A DNA stretch of 64,000 bases from SKLM01 sp964575455 (lineage in GTDB: Bacteria; Chloroflexota; Anaerolineae; B4-G1): NCBI GenBank assembly GCA_964575455.1, contig CAZNRX010000018.1, positions 1 through 64,000 of the forward strand, given 5' to 3'. Shown here in pieces: positions 8,533-18,000 of this stretch. A program made the translations under genes and the position numbers. The notes under the pieces are model-generated. The model was not told the origin of the DNA. It saw nothing but the letters and a program-made list of their open reading frames with translations, and did no database searches. How positions within the stretch are numbered: the first letter of the stretch is position 1; each line of letters begins with the position of its first letter.

Positions 8533-8638
8533 TCGGTCTGTCGTGACGACCTCGCTGGCCCTTCTTGCTGTCCGTTGAGGTCGCTACTATGGGCAAAGTA
8601 CTAGGTCATGCAGCATCCAAGATAGGAGAAGCGCACGA

Positions 8639-9169
8639 ATGACAAATAACAGCTCAGCGGGTCACAAGGTTGAGCTCTCCTTGTTGGACCCCATCTTTGA
8701 GAACTATCAGGACCAACCTGGGAAACTGATCCCCATTCTGCAGAAGACCCAGGCGACGTACGGCTGGCTCCCAGGCGAGGCCCTGCAGGAGATCGCCCAC
8801 CGGCTCAACACGGCCTTGAGCAAGGTCTACGGTGTGGCCACCTTCTACTCCCAGTTCTACCTGGAGCCGCGAGGAGAACACGAGCTCTATCTCTGTGACG
8901 GGACCGCCTGCCACGTCAAGGGCACATCTCGACTGGTTAAGGCTATCAAGGATGAGTTTGGCATCGACCCTGGCGATACCACCGAGGACGGCCAGCTGAC
9001 CTTGGAGCTCGTCTACTGCGTCGGCTCCTGTGCCTTGGCGCCCGTTGCCGTCATGGACGGAGAGGTCATGGGGCGCATGGAGCCGGACAAGCTGGTGCGC
9101 CGGGTGAAGAAGAAACTGGCGGCCCGAGAGGAGCCTCAGATCGACACCGTCGCCGAGGCGGGAGCCTAG
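8639..9169 (+). CDS. NuoE-like [2Fe-2S] subunit of the formate dehydrogenase complex
   Basis: This 176-residue thioredoxin-fold ferredoxin resembles NuoE/HoxE/HylC. Its cluster cysteines are in CDGTACHVKG and CVGSCALAPV. The helical N-terminal region reads QKTQATYGWLP, typical of NuoE. It is the first gene of a three-gene operon with a NuoF-like flavoprotein and a formate dehydrogenase catalytic subunit. It should therefore help move electrons to NAD+. The ATG at 8639 follows an AGGAG site. Stand-alone NuoE of complex I is excluded, since no other nuo genes are near. Confidence 0.9.
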   Translation: MTNNSSAGHKVELSLLDPIFENYQDQPGKLIPILQKTQATYGWLPGEALQEIAHRLNTALSKVYGVATFYSQFYLEPRGEHELYLCDGTACHVKGTSRLVKAIKDEFGIDPGDTTEDGQLTLELVYCVGSCALAPVAVMDGEVMGRMEPDKLVRRVKKKLAAREEPQIDTVAEAGA

Positions 9170-9193
9170 CTATGCTTAAGAGAGGAGTATCGA

Positions 9194-11098
9194 ATGGCGT
9201 CACGTGAGAAGACCAAGCTAGATACCCGAATAGCGCAAGCAGAGCAGCGTTGGCAGGAGAAACAGCAGGCCGACCTCTTCGTCACCGTCGGTATGGCCAC
9301 CTGTGGCCTGGCTGCTGGCGCCGAGGAGACTATGGCCACCATCGAGGAGGAGGTGGAGAAGCGTGGCCTGGACGCTGTGATCTCCCCGGTCGGCTGTGTC
9401 GGCATGTGTTCATACGAGCCGATGATTGAGCTTCAGGCCCCAGGACGCCCGCGATTAAACTACGGCGACGCCATAGCGAAGCACGTCCCCGAGATCTTCG
9501 CGGCCTATCTCGACGGCGCTCTCCTGGAGAACAGCCAGATCGTCGGCCAGGTCGAACCGACGACTCAACGGAGAAATGGGCACATGCTCCGCTCGCTCAG
9601 CTTCGTCAACCCGGAGGATGGGGAGAGGACCTCGTTCCACGAGAAGCAGCTCCGCATCGTGCTCAGTAACTGTGGCCTCATCAACCCCGAGTCCATCGAT
9701 GACTACTTGGCCCTCGACGGTTACCAGGCGCTGCAGATGATCCTTGAGGAGATGACGCCCGAGGACGTCATCCAGGAAGTGCTCAATTCCAAGCTCCGCG
9801 GCCGCGGCGGCGCCGGATTCCCGACTGGGCTTAAATGGAAGTTCGCCTGTCAGACCGAGAGCTGGCCCAAGTACGTCATCTGCAATGCCGACGAGGGGGA
9901 TCCAGGGGCATTCATGGATCGCTCGGTTCTGGAGGGGGATCCCCATTCGGTCATCGAGGGGATGATTATTGCCGCCTATGCGATTGGCGCTCAGCAGGGC
10001 TACATCTACTGTCGAGCTGAGTATCCGCTGGCCATCCGCCGTCTGGACATTGCTTTGAAGGATGCCCGGGAACTCGGCTTGCTGGGTGAAGATATTCTGG
10101 GGACCGGTTTCGACTTCGACATTATGGTGAAGGAGGGAGCTGGCGCCTTCGTCTGCGGAGAGGAGACCGCGTTGATGGCCTCCATTCAGGGCGAGCGCGG
10201 ACAACCGTGGCCCCGACCGCCCTACCCAGCCGTCTCCGGCCTGTGGGGTCAGCCGAGCAATATCAACAACGTCAAGAGCTACGCCTACGTACCAAGGATC
10301 ATTCGCATGGGCGCGGACTGGTTCAGCAGCGTGGGGACGGAGGGTAGCCCTGGCACCGCCGTATTCGCGCTGACCGGTATGGTCAACCACACCGGTCTCA
10401 TCGAGGTCCCTATGGGCATCACCCTCCGGGAGATCGTCTACGACGTCGGAGGCGGGATACAAGGGGGCGGCACGTTCAAGGCTGTCCAGACTGGCGGCCC
10501 GCTCGGAGGCTGCCTGCCCTCAGAGTATCTAGACACGCCGGTCGATTTCGATTCACTGACAGAAGCGGGATCCGTCATGGGCTCTGGAGGCATGATCGTT
10601 GCCGATGAGAGCACGTGCATGGTAGAGTTCGCCCGCTACTTCACGCAGTTCGTCTGTGACGAGAGCTGCGGCAAATGCCCGCCGTGCCGCATCGGCAGCA
10701 CCCGCATGTTGGAGATACTGGAACGAATTACAGAGGGGAATGGTAAGCTCGAAGACCTGGATGAGATGAAGCGCATTGCCAAAGGTATGAAGCAGGGCGC
10801 CCTCTGCGCACTGGGCCAGCTTGCTCCAGATCCGGTGATGTCGACGTTGATGCACTTCGAGGATGAGTACCGGGCCCACATCGTCGATAAGACCTGTCCG
10901 GCCAAGACGTGTATGAACCTATTGACCTACGGAATCGACGCGGAAGCATGCACTGGCTGTGGCATGTGCGCCCGTGAATGCCCGGTTGAAGCCATAACTG
11001 GCGAGCGACGGGAGCCCCATATGATCGATCAAGATCTCTGTATCCATTGCGGTACGTGCTACGAAGTCTGCAAGTTCGACGCGGTAACTGCCGAGTAG
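9194..11098 (+). CDS. NuoF-like NAD(H)/FMN-binding subunit with extra ferredoxin domains
   Basis: This 634-residue flavoprotein has four visible parts. An N-terminal thioredoxin-like domain spans about 1-115 (TCGLAAGA, CVGMCSYEP). The NAD/FMN-binding core contains RGRGGAGFPTGLKW (about 199-212) and ADEGDPGAFMDR. The four-Cys cluster site CGKCPPCRIG is near 490. A C-terminal two-cluster ferredoxin is at about 580-632 (CTGCGMCARECP, CIHCGTCYEVC). The same layout occurs in HydB/HylB/HndC subunits of electron-bifurcating hydrogenases and formate dehydrogenases. It lies 24 bases after the NuoE gene and 13 before the catalytic subunit. Bifurcation is an inference from family layout. Confidence 0.91.
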   Translation: MASREKTKLDTRIAQAEQRWQEKQQADLFVTVGMATCGLAAGAEETMATIEEEVEKRGLDAVISPVGCVGMCSYEPMIELQAPGRPRLNYGDAIAKHVPEIFAAYLDGALLENSQIVGQVEPTTQRRNGHMLRSLSFVNPEDGERTSFHEKQLRIVLSNCGLINPESIDDYLALDGYQALQMILEEMTPEDVIQEVLNSKLRGRGGAGFPTGLKWKFACQTESWPKYVICNADEGDPGAFMDRSVLEGDPHSVIEGMIIAAYAIGAQQGYIYCRAEYPLAIRRLDIALKDARELGLLGEDILGTGFDFDIMVKEGAGAFVCGEETALMASIQGERGQPWPRPPYPAVSGLWGQPSNINNVKSYAYVPRIIRMGADWFSSVGTEGSPGTAVFALTGMVNHTGLIEVPMGITLREIVYDVGGGIQGGGTFKAVQTGGPLGGCLPSEYLDTPVDFDSLTEAGSVMGSGGMIVADESTCMVEFARYFTQFVCDESCGKCPPCRIGSTRMLEILERITEGNGKLEDLDEMKRIAKGMKQGALCALGQLAPDPVMSTLMHFEDEYRAHIVDKTCPAKTCMNLLTYGIDAEACTGCGMCARECPVEAITGERREPHMIDQDLCIHCGTCYEVCKFDAVTAE

Positions 11099-11111
11099 CA
11101 GGAGTCAAATA

Positions 11112-14100
11112 ATGAGTGTAACGCTGACCATAAACGACAGACAAGTCACAGCTCCGGATGGGAGCACCGTCCTTGAGGCTGCACGTTCCGTGGACATAGA
11201 GATTCCCACGCTCTGTCATCACCCCGATCTCACCAATGTTGGGGCATGTCGAATGTGCATCGTTGAGGTCGAGGGCCTGAAAGGTCTCCAAACGGCTTGT
11301 ACCACCCCTGTTGCGGATAACATGGTGGTACGTACCGATACCGACGTTGTGCGAGAGACTCGAAAGTTCACGCTCGAGATGTTGCTCTCTGAGCACTGTG
11401 GCGACTGTTTCGGTCCTTGTGAGGTCGCCTGCCCGGCCGGGTGCGATATTCCTGGGTTCATCAGCTCCATCGCCGAGAAGGACTACGAGGGAGCGATCCG
11501 CATCATCAAAGAGACCATTCCGCTTCCCCTCGCACTGGGGACGGTCTGTCCCGCACCGTGTGAGGATGAGTGCCGTCGTGGCGAGTTTGATGAGGCTACG
11601 TCGATCTGTGCACTGAAACGCTTCGCTGCCGAGCAAGACCTGCTGAGCGAGAAGCGGTACTTGCCAGAAGTGGCGCCGGATACTGGTTACGAAGTAGCCA
11701 TCGTGGGAGCGGGCCCTGCTGGCCTTTCGGCTGCGTACTACCTCCGTCAACAGGGTCACCAGGTGACCATCTATGAGGCCCATGAGAAACCCGGCGGCAT
11801 GCTTCGCTATGGCATTCCCTCGTACCGCCTCCCCCATGAGGACCTGGATGCAGAGATACAGACCATCGTTGACATGGGGGCCGACATACAGTGCAATACA
11901 GCATTGGGATGCGACATCACCATGGACCAGCTGGAGGAGGGGTACGACGCTGTCTTCCTGGCCATTGGCGCCCAGCAGTCGCGAATGGTAGGTATTCCCG
12001 GGGAGGACATCGACCGGGTTCAGGGCGGTGTGGAATTCCTCAATTCTGTCGCTTGCGGGGAAGATGTCGAAGTGGGCGACCGTGTCATCGTTGTTGGAGG
12101 TGGAAACACCGCCATTGATGCAGCACGTACAGCGGTCCGCCTTGGTGCCGATGAGGTGGTCATCCTCTACCGACGCTCTCGCGAGCAGATGCCTGCCCTT
12201 GATGTGGAGGTTGAAGCCGCTGCTGAGGAGGGGGTCGAGTTCCACTTCCTGGCTTCACCGGTCGGCTTCGAGGAGGCGGGTGACCACGTCGAGGTGACAA
12301 GCATCCGCATGGAGCTCGGGCCGCCCGACGAGAGCGGCAGGCGCCGGCCGGTCCCCATCGAGGATTCCGAGTTCACCATCGACTGCGACACTGTGGTGAT
12401 GGCCATCGGACAGGTTGTCGACCCTTCCTGCATTCAGAGTTGTGACCTGGAGCTGACGCGCTGGCGTACTATTGAGGTCGACGAGCAGACGCTCCAATCC
12501 TCGATGCCCTGGGTCTTCGCGGGCGGGGACAACGTGACCGGCGCGGACATTGCTGTGCGGGCCGTCGCGGCTGGACGCCGTGCAGCTGCCAGCATTGATC
12601 AGTACCTTCGGGGTGAGGAGGTTGTTGGACTACCGGAGCGTTGGGGTGTGACGCGAGGCGACGAGACGCCGGAGTCCTTCTTTGAGGGTGTAGAGAAGAC
12701 GGAGCGCCAGGAGCAGATCGAGCTCGAGACGTCCCAGCGGCTTTGCACCTTCGAGCAGGTCGAGTGCGGCTTCACCGAGGAGGCCGCTCTGGCGGAGGCT
12801 GCGCGTTGTCTGGGCTGTGCGTGTCAGGTTGAGGGCGCTTGCGAGTTGCAGCGCTTGGCCGCGGAGTACGGCTTGGAGGAGCCCACCTCGCAGGGCAAGG
12901 TCCAGCGCTACGAGATCGATTCCGATCCGAATCCGTTCATCCTTGTCGATCGGAACAAATGTATCCTCTGCGGTCGGTGCATTCGAGCATGCCAGGAGAT
13001 CCAGAATCGTGATGTGTGGAGCTTCGCCAATCGTGGCTTCGAGACGAAGCTGATTGCTGGGGCTGATCAACTGATGCTGGACGCTGATTGCGAGAGTTGT
13101 GGGCACTGCGTCGCCTATTGTCCGACCGGGGCTCTCTTCGACAAGATGAGCATAGGAAAGAGCTGGGCTGGCGAGGTGAACAAGGTCCGCACCACCTGTG
13201 CCTACTGTGGCGTCGGCTGCACCTTCGACCTCAACGTGCGCCAGGGGGAGATCGTTCGCGTGACGGCGGCCGAGGACGCGCCGGTCAACGGCATGTCCCT
13301 CTGTGTGAAGGGCCGCTACGGCTACGACTACGTTCATCACCCAGATCGACTGGAGCGCCCCCTCGTGCGCGCCAGATGGCTTGAGGACGTCGAGGAGAAG
13401 ATCAAGAGTGGCGCATGGGCCATCTACGACGAAGGAGAGGCTGGCGCCGAGGGCGAGATGACGCTTACCTCCGATTCCTTCATCGAGACGGACTGGGACA
13501 CAGCCCTTAATCTCACCGCTCAAAAGTTCACCGACGTCAAGGCGGAGAGCGGTGGTGACGCCTTCGCCATGTTGGCCTCCGCCAAGTGTACCAATGAGGA
13601 GAACTACCTCTTCAGCAAGTTCACGCGGCAGTTGATGATGACCAACACCATCGACCACTGCGCTCGCCTATGACACAGCGCTACCGTCGCCGGTCTGGTG
13701 ACGAGTTTTGGCAGTGGCGCGATGACGAACTCCATTCGGGACATCACCGAGGAGAGCAACTGCATCTTCATTATCGGCAGCAACACCACCGAGCAGCATC
13801 CCGTCATCGGGGTCCGGATCCGGGCTGCGAAGCGCCGGCGCGGAGCCAAGCTGATCGTGGCTGATCCAAGGCGCATCGACATCGCCGACTACGCTGATCT
13901 TTATCTCCAGCAAGAGCCCGGCACCGACATCGCTCTGCTCAACGGCCTGATGCACATCATCATCCGCGAGGGCTGGCACGATGAGGACTTCATCGCCGAA
14001 CGGACGGAGGGGTTCGAGGCTGTCAAGGACACGGTCTCCACGTACACGCCGGAAAGGACGAGCGAGATCACAGGCGTGCCCGTCGGGGATATCGAGAAGG

Positions 14101-15347
14101 CGGCCCGCATGATGGCCGAGAATCGGCCGGGCGCCCTCCTCTACGCTATGGGCATCACCCAGCACACCGTCGGCGTCGGCAATGTGATGAGCTGTGCCAA
14201 CCTCCAGATGATACTCGGCAACATGGGCCTGCCGGGCGGCGGCGTCAACCCGCTCCGCGGTCAGAACAACGTACAGGGGGCCTGCGACCTGGGCAGCTTG
14301 CCTAACGTCTATCCCGGCTACCAGGCCGTCACCGATGCCGCCATCCAGGACAAGTTTGAGCAAGCCTGGGGCGTTCCCCTCGCCAACGAGGTCGGGCTAA
14401 CCGTCACGGAGATGCTCGACGCCGCCGACGAGGGACAGGTGCGCTGTCTCTACGTCATCGGGGAGAACCCGATGACCAGCGACCCGGACCTCAACCACGT
14501 CCGGCACGCCTTGGAGAACACCGAGTTCCTGGTGCTTCAGGACCTCTTCCTCACCGAGACGGGGCAACTGGCCGACGTGATTCTCCCCGCTTGCAGCTTC
14601 GCCGAGAAGGACGGCACCTTCACCAACTCGGAGCGTCGTGTGCAGCGGGTGCGGAAGGCTATCGAGCCGATCGGCGAGTCGAATGACGATATCTGGATCG
14701 TCTCCCAGCTGGCCCAACGCCTCCTCAACCTGGGCGTGGTCAATCCCCTGGCGGGAGCGCGCTACGCCGGGTGGGACTATGAGTCCGCGGCCGACGTGAT
14801 GGCCGAGATCAACGCCCTCACCCCCATCTACGGCGGCATCACCTACAAGCGATTGAACGACGGCGAGCAGCTCCAATGGCCTGTTCCTACCGAGGAGCAT
14901 CCGGGCACGCCGATCCTTCACGTCGGTAAGTTCAGCCGCGGGGTCGGCCACTTCGAGGCGGTCGAGCACGCGCCGCCGGACGAGCTGCCCGACGAGGAGT
15001 ACCCGTTGATGCTGACTAACGGTCGGGTTCTCTACCACTGGCACGGTGGCGAGATGACGCGCCGTGCACGCGGACTGAAGGCCATGTACCCCGAGGCTGA
15101 GATCCAGATCAGCCCTGCCGATGCTCAGGAGAAAGGTATCGACGACGGCAAGATGATGAAGGTCGCCTCGCGGCGTGGCGAGATCGTCGCCAAGGCTCAG
15201 GTGACCGATCGCGTGCCGCCCGGGTTGATCTTCGCCACGTTCCACTACCCCGATTCGGCCGTCAACTTCCTTACCAACCCGGCCCTCGATCCTACAGCCA
15301 AGATCCCGGAGTACAAGGTCTGCGCTGTGAAGGTCGAGGCAGTTTAG
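11112..15347 (+). CDS. fdhA: Selenocysteine formate dehydrogenase alpha subunit fused to NuoG-type and GltD-type domains
   Basis: This is one 1411-residue protein if TGA 13671-13673 is read as selenocysteine (residue 854). Domains in order are: a [2Fe-2S] ferredoxin (about 1-80); a NuoG-type Cys segment (HCGDCFGPCEVAC); a GltD/NfnB-like FAD-NAD(P) module with GAGPAGLS near 197 and VGGGNTAIDAA near 328; a double 4Fe-4S ferredoxin (CILCGRCIRAC, CESCGHCVAYC); the molybdopterin domain with CAYCGVGC near 696; the active-site motif CARL-Sec-HS; and a C-terminal molydop-binding domain. Reading continues in the same frame past the TGA into VAGL and GSGAMTN, as in known formate dehydrogenases. A SECIS hairpin follows. 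The GltD module suggests a second pyridine-nucleotide site beside NuoF. Substrate could also be CO2 in the reductive direction. Confidence 0.93.
13671..13703 (+). promoter_or_regulatory. Selenocysteine UGA codon with bacterial SECIS hairpin
   Basis: TGA (13671-13673) is followed after exactly 18 bases by the loop GGTCT (13692-13696). The loop is closed by a 7-bp stem, CGTCGCC (13685-13691) with GGTGACG (13697-13703), which includes one G-U pair. The GGUCU apical loop and the 18-base spacing match the E. coli fdhF SECIS as I recall it. The element is inside the coding frame, as bacterial SECIS elements are. It should recruit SelB. Confidence 0.93.
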
Positions 15348-15429
15348 TGCGGCTCAGAGCGACAGGCTCGAAGAGCCGGAGTGCCGCCGGGGTGCCGGGA
15401 ACGGTCACGACGATGGATAGAGAGGGGGG

Positions 15430-15924
15430 ATGATGGACATCCGCAAGATCTACGAATACGCGCTGCAGCGCGAGCACGAGGGGAAGCGCTTCTTCCAGCA
15501 GAATGCCGAGCGCCTGCAGCATGCGGGCGTGGTGGGCGCCTTCCAGCGCCTGGCGCGCGAGGAGCAGAAGCACATCACGTTTATCGAAGAGCTGCTCGCG
15601 GCCCTGGATGGGGGCGAGACGCCTGAGCCCAAGGCCATCGATGTCGAGCTGGAGGAGGGCTTCTTCTCCGAGCGGGCCGCGTCGGAGATGCTCGACCAGA
15701 CGGTGGCGGAGTCGATGGTGCCCGATCTCTCGGTGCTGCGCATGGCCTATTTGATCGAGCGCGATTTCGTCGAGTTTTACCGCTCGGCGGCCGAGCAGGC
15801 TGAGGGCGAGGCTCGCGAGGTCCTGGAGATGCTGGCTACGTGGGAGCGCGGCCACGAGAGGTTCTTCAAGCAGCTTCACGATAGCGCGTTCGAGGCCTAT
15901 GCCGAGATGCCCTGGGGAGGCTAG
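15430..15924 (+). CDS. Ferritin-like (rubrerythrin-type) diiron protein
   Basis: This 164-residue four-helix protein has carboxylate/His iron ligands in the expected order: a Glu in REHEGKRFF, EEQKH near residue 50, ERDFVEFY near 115 and ERGHERFF near 140. It lacks the C-terminal rubredoxin domain of classical rubrerythrin. The likely role is peroxide or iron handling, protecting oxygen-sensitive enzymes such as the neighbouring hydrogenase and formate dehydrogenase. Two adjacent ATGs (15430, 15433) follow a GAGGGGGG ribosome site. It lies 82 bases after the fdhA-like gene and may be in the same transcript. Confidence 0.82.
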   Translation: MMDIRKIYEYALQREHEGKRFFQQNAERLQHAGVVGAFQRLAREEQKHITFIEELLAALDGGETPEPKAIDVELEEGFFSERAASEMLDQTVAESMVPDLSVLRMAYLIERDFVEFYRSAAEQAEGEAREVLEMLATWERGHERFFKQLHDSAFEAYAEMPWGG

Positions 15925-15961
15925 AACGGGCCCCAGCCCAGCAGCGGCATGACGGAGCATC

Positions 15962-15994
15962 ACGTCCCGGCCTGAGTCTTGCAGGCCGGGACGT
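15962..15994 (+). terminator. Strong hairpin after the ferritin-like gene
   Basis: A 13-bp perfect stem, ACGTCCCGGCCTG with CAGGCCGGGACGT, has a 7-base loop. It lies 38 bases after the ferritin-like stop and 24 bases before the ArsA-type gene. The T-tract is poor (TTCTGTGT), so termination may be incomplete. Confidence 0.55.
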
Positions 15995-16017
15995 TCTGTG
16001 TGACAATAGGGTACACT

Positions 16018-16959
16018 ATGACACTTGCGACACTGGATCAAATGGACAAGCAGGTTCTGATGTTCGGGGGCAAAGGCGGCGTGGGGAAGACGACCTCCTC
16101 GGCCGCGACGGCCCTTCATTACGCGCTGAACGGACGACGGACCCTGATCATCACCAGCGACTACACCCCCTCCCTCTCCGACATCTTCGAGGTGCAGATC
16201 GGCCCCCAGGAGCGGGCTGTGCCTGGGGTCGACCATCTCTTCGCCCTGGAGATCGATCCCGATGAGGTGATGCGCCGCTGGAAGAAGAAGTTCGGGCCAG
16301 AGGTCTACGAGGCCGCCTCAGCCCTGGTCGACATGCCCTACGACGACTTGGTGGACTACGTGGCCATGGCGCCCGGTATTCAAGAGGAGTTTATGCTCGA
16401 CTACATCCTGGAGCGCATCCGGGGGGAACATTACGATGTGATCGTCTGGGACACCGCCCCGGCTGGCGACACCTTGCGCCTGCTCGACCTGCCCCGGCGC
16501 TTCATTCAACATCTGCGCACCGCTCCCAAGGTCTATATGGGGGTTCGCGACGCCTTCAACCTCTCCAGGACGCCTTTCCTCGACCTGATCGAGAGCTGGA
16601 AGGCGCTGGCGAAGGAGGTCACGCAGTTTTTCAGCGACCCTGAGAACGTAGCCTTCATCTTGGTCACCATCCCGGAGGCGCTCGGCGTCTATCAGACCCG
16701 CCGGGTCAAGAGGAACCTGGAGGAGCACGGGATCGACGTCCAGCATCTGGTGATCAACCACGTGATCGTTAATGCCTCCTGTGATTTCCTTCGACGGCGT
16801 CAGGAGATGCAGCGGCCGTACATCGAGATGCTGGAGCACGACTACGGCGACAAGGTAAATCTGGTCAAGGTGCCGCTCATGCCGTTTGAGGTCAAGGGCG
16901 TCGATCGCCTCAAAGAGGTGGAGAAGCGGCTCTTCCACGAAGAGGCATCCCCTTCGTGA
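16018..16959 (+). CDS. ArsA/GET3-type P-loop ATPase
   Basis: This 313-residue cytosolic ATPase of the ArsA/TRC40 family has a deviant Walker A GGKGGVGKTT at 17-26, a switch-region Asp in DYTPSLSD and WDTAPAGDTLRLLDLP as the Switch II/DTAPTGHT-type motif. Only one ATPase half is present, so it would act as a dimer. No arsenite pump or tail-anchored substrate gene is nearby, so arsenic resistance is not supported. Family members in bacteria may insert or chaperone membrane proteins or metalloproteins. ATG 16018 is preferred over an upstream TTG at 15979, which lies in the terminator hairpin. Confidence 0.83.
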   Translation: MTLATLDQMDKQVLMFGGKGGVGKTTSSAATALHYALNGRRTLIITSDYTPSLSDIFEVQIGPQERAVPGVDHLFALEIDPDEVMRRWKKKFGPEVYEAASALVDMPYDDLVDYVAMAPGIQEEFMLDYILERIRGEHYDVIVWDTAPAGDTLRLLDLPRRFIQHLRTAPKVYMGVRDAFNLSRTPFLDLIESWKALAKEVTQFFSDPENVAFILVTIPEALGVYQTRRVKRNLEEHGIDVQHLVINHVIVNASCDFLRRRQEMQRPYIEMLEHDYGDKVNLVKVPLMPFEVKGVDRLKEVEKRLFHEEASPS

Positions 16960-17073
16960 TTTTCCTACCCCAGCCTTGCCAAGGTTCCTTGGAGAGTCCC
17001 AGGGCCAGAGGAAGGTCCGTTGGCTGAGGCCCTCCCTGTGGAGGATCATCTTGCAACCTTGTATCTTCGTCCC

Positions 17074-17817
17074 ATGGTAGAATATGGAGAGCAGGGGCGC
17101 GGCAGACCGCAAAACCTAGGGTCCTGTGAGACCGCTTGCGAGCGAGGTCGCCGTGTCCTTTACCTGGCCGAGAGCCCGAACAGTGCGCAAGGCTCGCCGT
17201 CGAGAACGTATGCAAGCCCCTGTCTCGATGACCTGACCGGGCTCGTGCTGGCGGGCGGCGCCAGCCGGCGCATGGGACGTGACAAGGCCCTCCTTGAGCT
17301 CGGTGGTCAGCCCCTGATCCAGATCGTCGTCGAGCGCATGAGGCAGGTCTGCGGCGAGGTTCTGATCGTCGCCGCCGATGTACCGTCCTATGCGGGCTTT
17401 GGTGTTGATGTTATAGAGGATCGTTTCCAGGACGTGGGCGTGCTGGGCGGACTGCACGCTGGGCTTGCAGCAGCCTCTCATGAGCTGACGCTGGCCGTGG
17501 GCTGCGACATGCCGTTTCTCAAGCCGCGGCTCCTGCGGGCTTTCGCTGCCTGGGCCGAGGGCTACGACGTGGCCTTGCTGCGCCACGACGGCTACGTCGA
17601 GCCCCTCCACGGCGCCTACCGCCGCACCTGCCTGGCGCCGATTGAGGCCGCCATCCGCGCCGGCAAGCGGCGCATCGTCGCCTTCTTCCCCCAGGTGCGC
17701 GTGCGCACCGTCACGCCGGGGGAGGTCGCTTTTCTCGATCCCCAGCTCAAGTCCTTCCGCAACCTCAACACCCCCGAGGAGTGGGAGGCCGCGAGGGAGG
17801 AATGGCTGGACACGTAG
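17074..17817 (+). CDS. mobA: Molybdenum cofactor guanylyltransferase MobA
   Basis: This enzyme attaches GMP to molybdopterin to form the bis-MGD cofactor needed by formate dehydrogenase, whose gene is upstream. The nucleotide-binding signature LVLAGGASRRMGRDKALL, VGCDMPFLKP and FRNLNTPEE near the end fit MobA. The family core begins at about 17236. The only in-frame ATG upstream is 17074, giving 247 residues with an unusual 54-residue N-terminal extension of no recognisable type. ATG 17210, close to the core, is out of frame and stops after eight codons. Either the start codon is non-standard or a small indel has occurred. Confidence 0.82.
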   Translation: MVEYGEQGRGRPQNLGSCETACERGRRVLYLAESPNSAQGSPSRTYASPCLDDLTGLVLAGGASRRMGRDKALLELGGQPLIQIVVERMRQVCGEVLIVAADVPSYAGFGVDVIEDRFQDVGVLGGLHAGLAAASHELTLAVGCDMPFLKPRLLRAFAAWAEGYDVALLRHDGYVEPLHGAYRRTCLAPIEAAIRAGKRRIVAFFPQVRVRTVTPGEVAFLDPQLKSFRNLNTPEEWEAAREEWLDT

Positions 17818-17851
17818 GAAGGTGCGTGGTCTTCTGCCCAGGCGTCCCCAG

Positions 17852-17880
17852 TTGTGAAAAAGCGGAGAGACAGGTATACT
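17852..17880 (+). promoter_or_regulatory. Promoter of the giant hybrid kinase gene
   Basis: TTGTGA (17852-17857) and TATACT (17875-17880) are 17 bases apart. They lie 120 bases ahead of the GTG start at 18001, which has a GGAGGTG ribosome site. This likely starts transcription of the signalling cluster. Confidence 0.6.
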
Positions 17881-18000
17881 AATCGGACAGACGCCCTCAC
17901 AGCGCCCGTCGTGCTCCGCGACGGCAGCCCTTCACAGCAGACGAGACACACGCGGTAGCACGGGCGGACTGAGATAACCTGAAGTGATGGAGGTGGCGCC

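Noticed and set aside
13671..13698. Interpretation of the gene break as a nonsense mutation, frameshift or two genes
   Set aside because: The frame is unchanged on both sides, the stop is TGA at the known Sec position, and a SECIS hairpin with correct spacing follows.
16018..16959. Arsenic resistance locus
   Set aside because: Only the ATPase family is shared; no arsB, arsC, arsR or metal-binding Cys pattern nearby.
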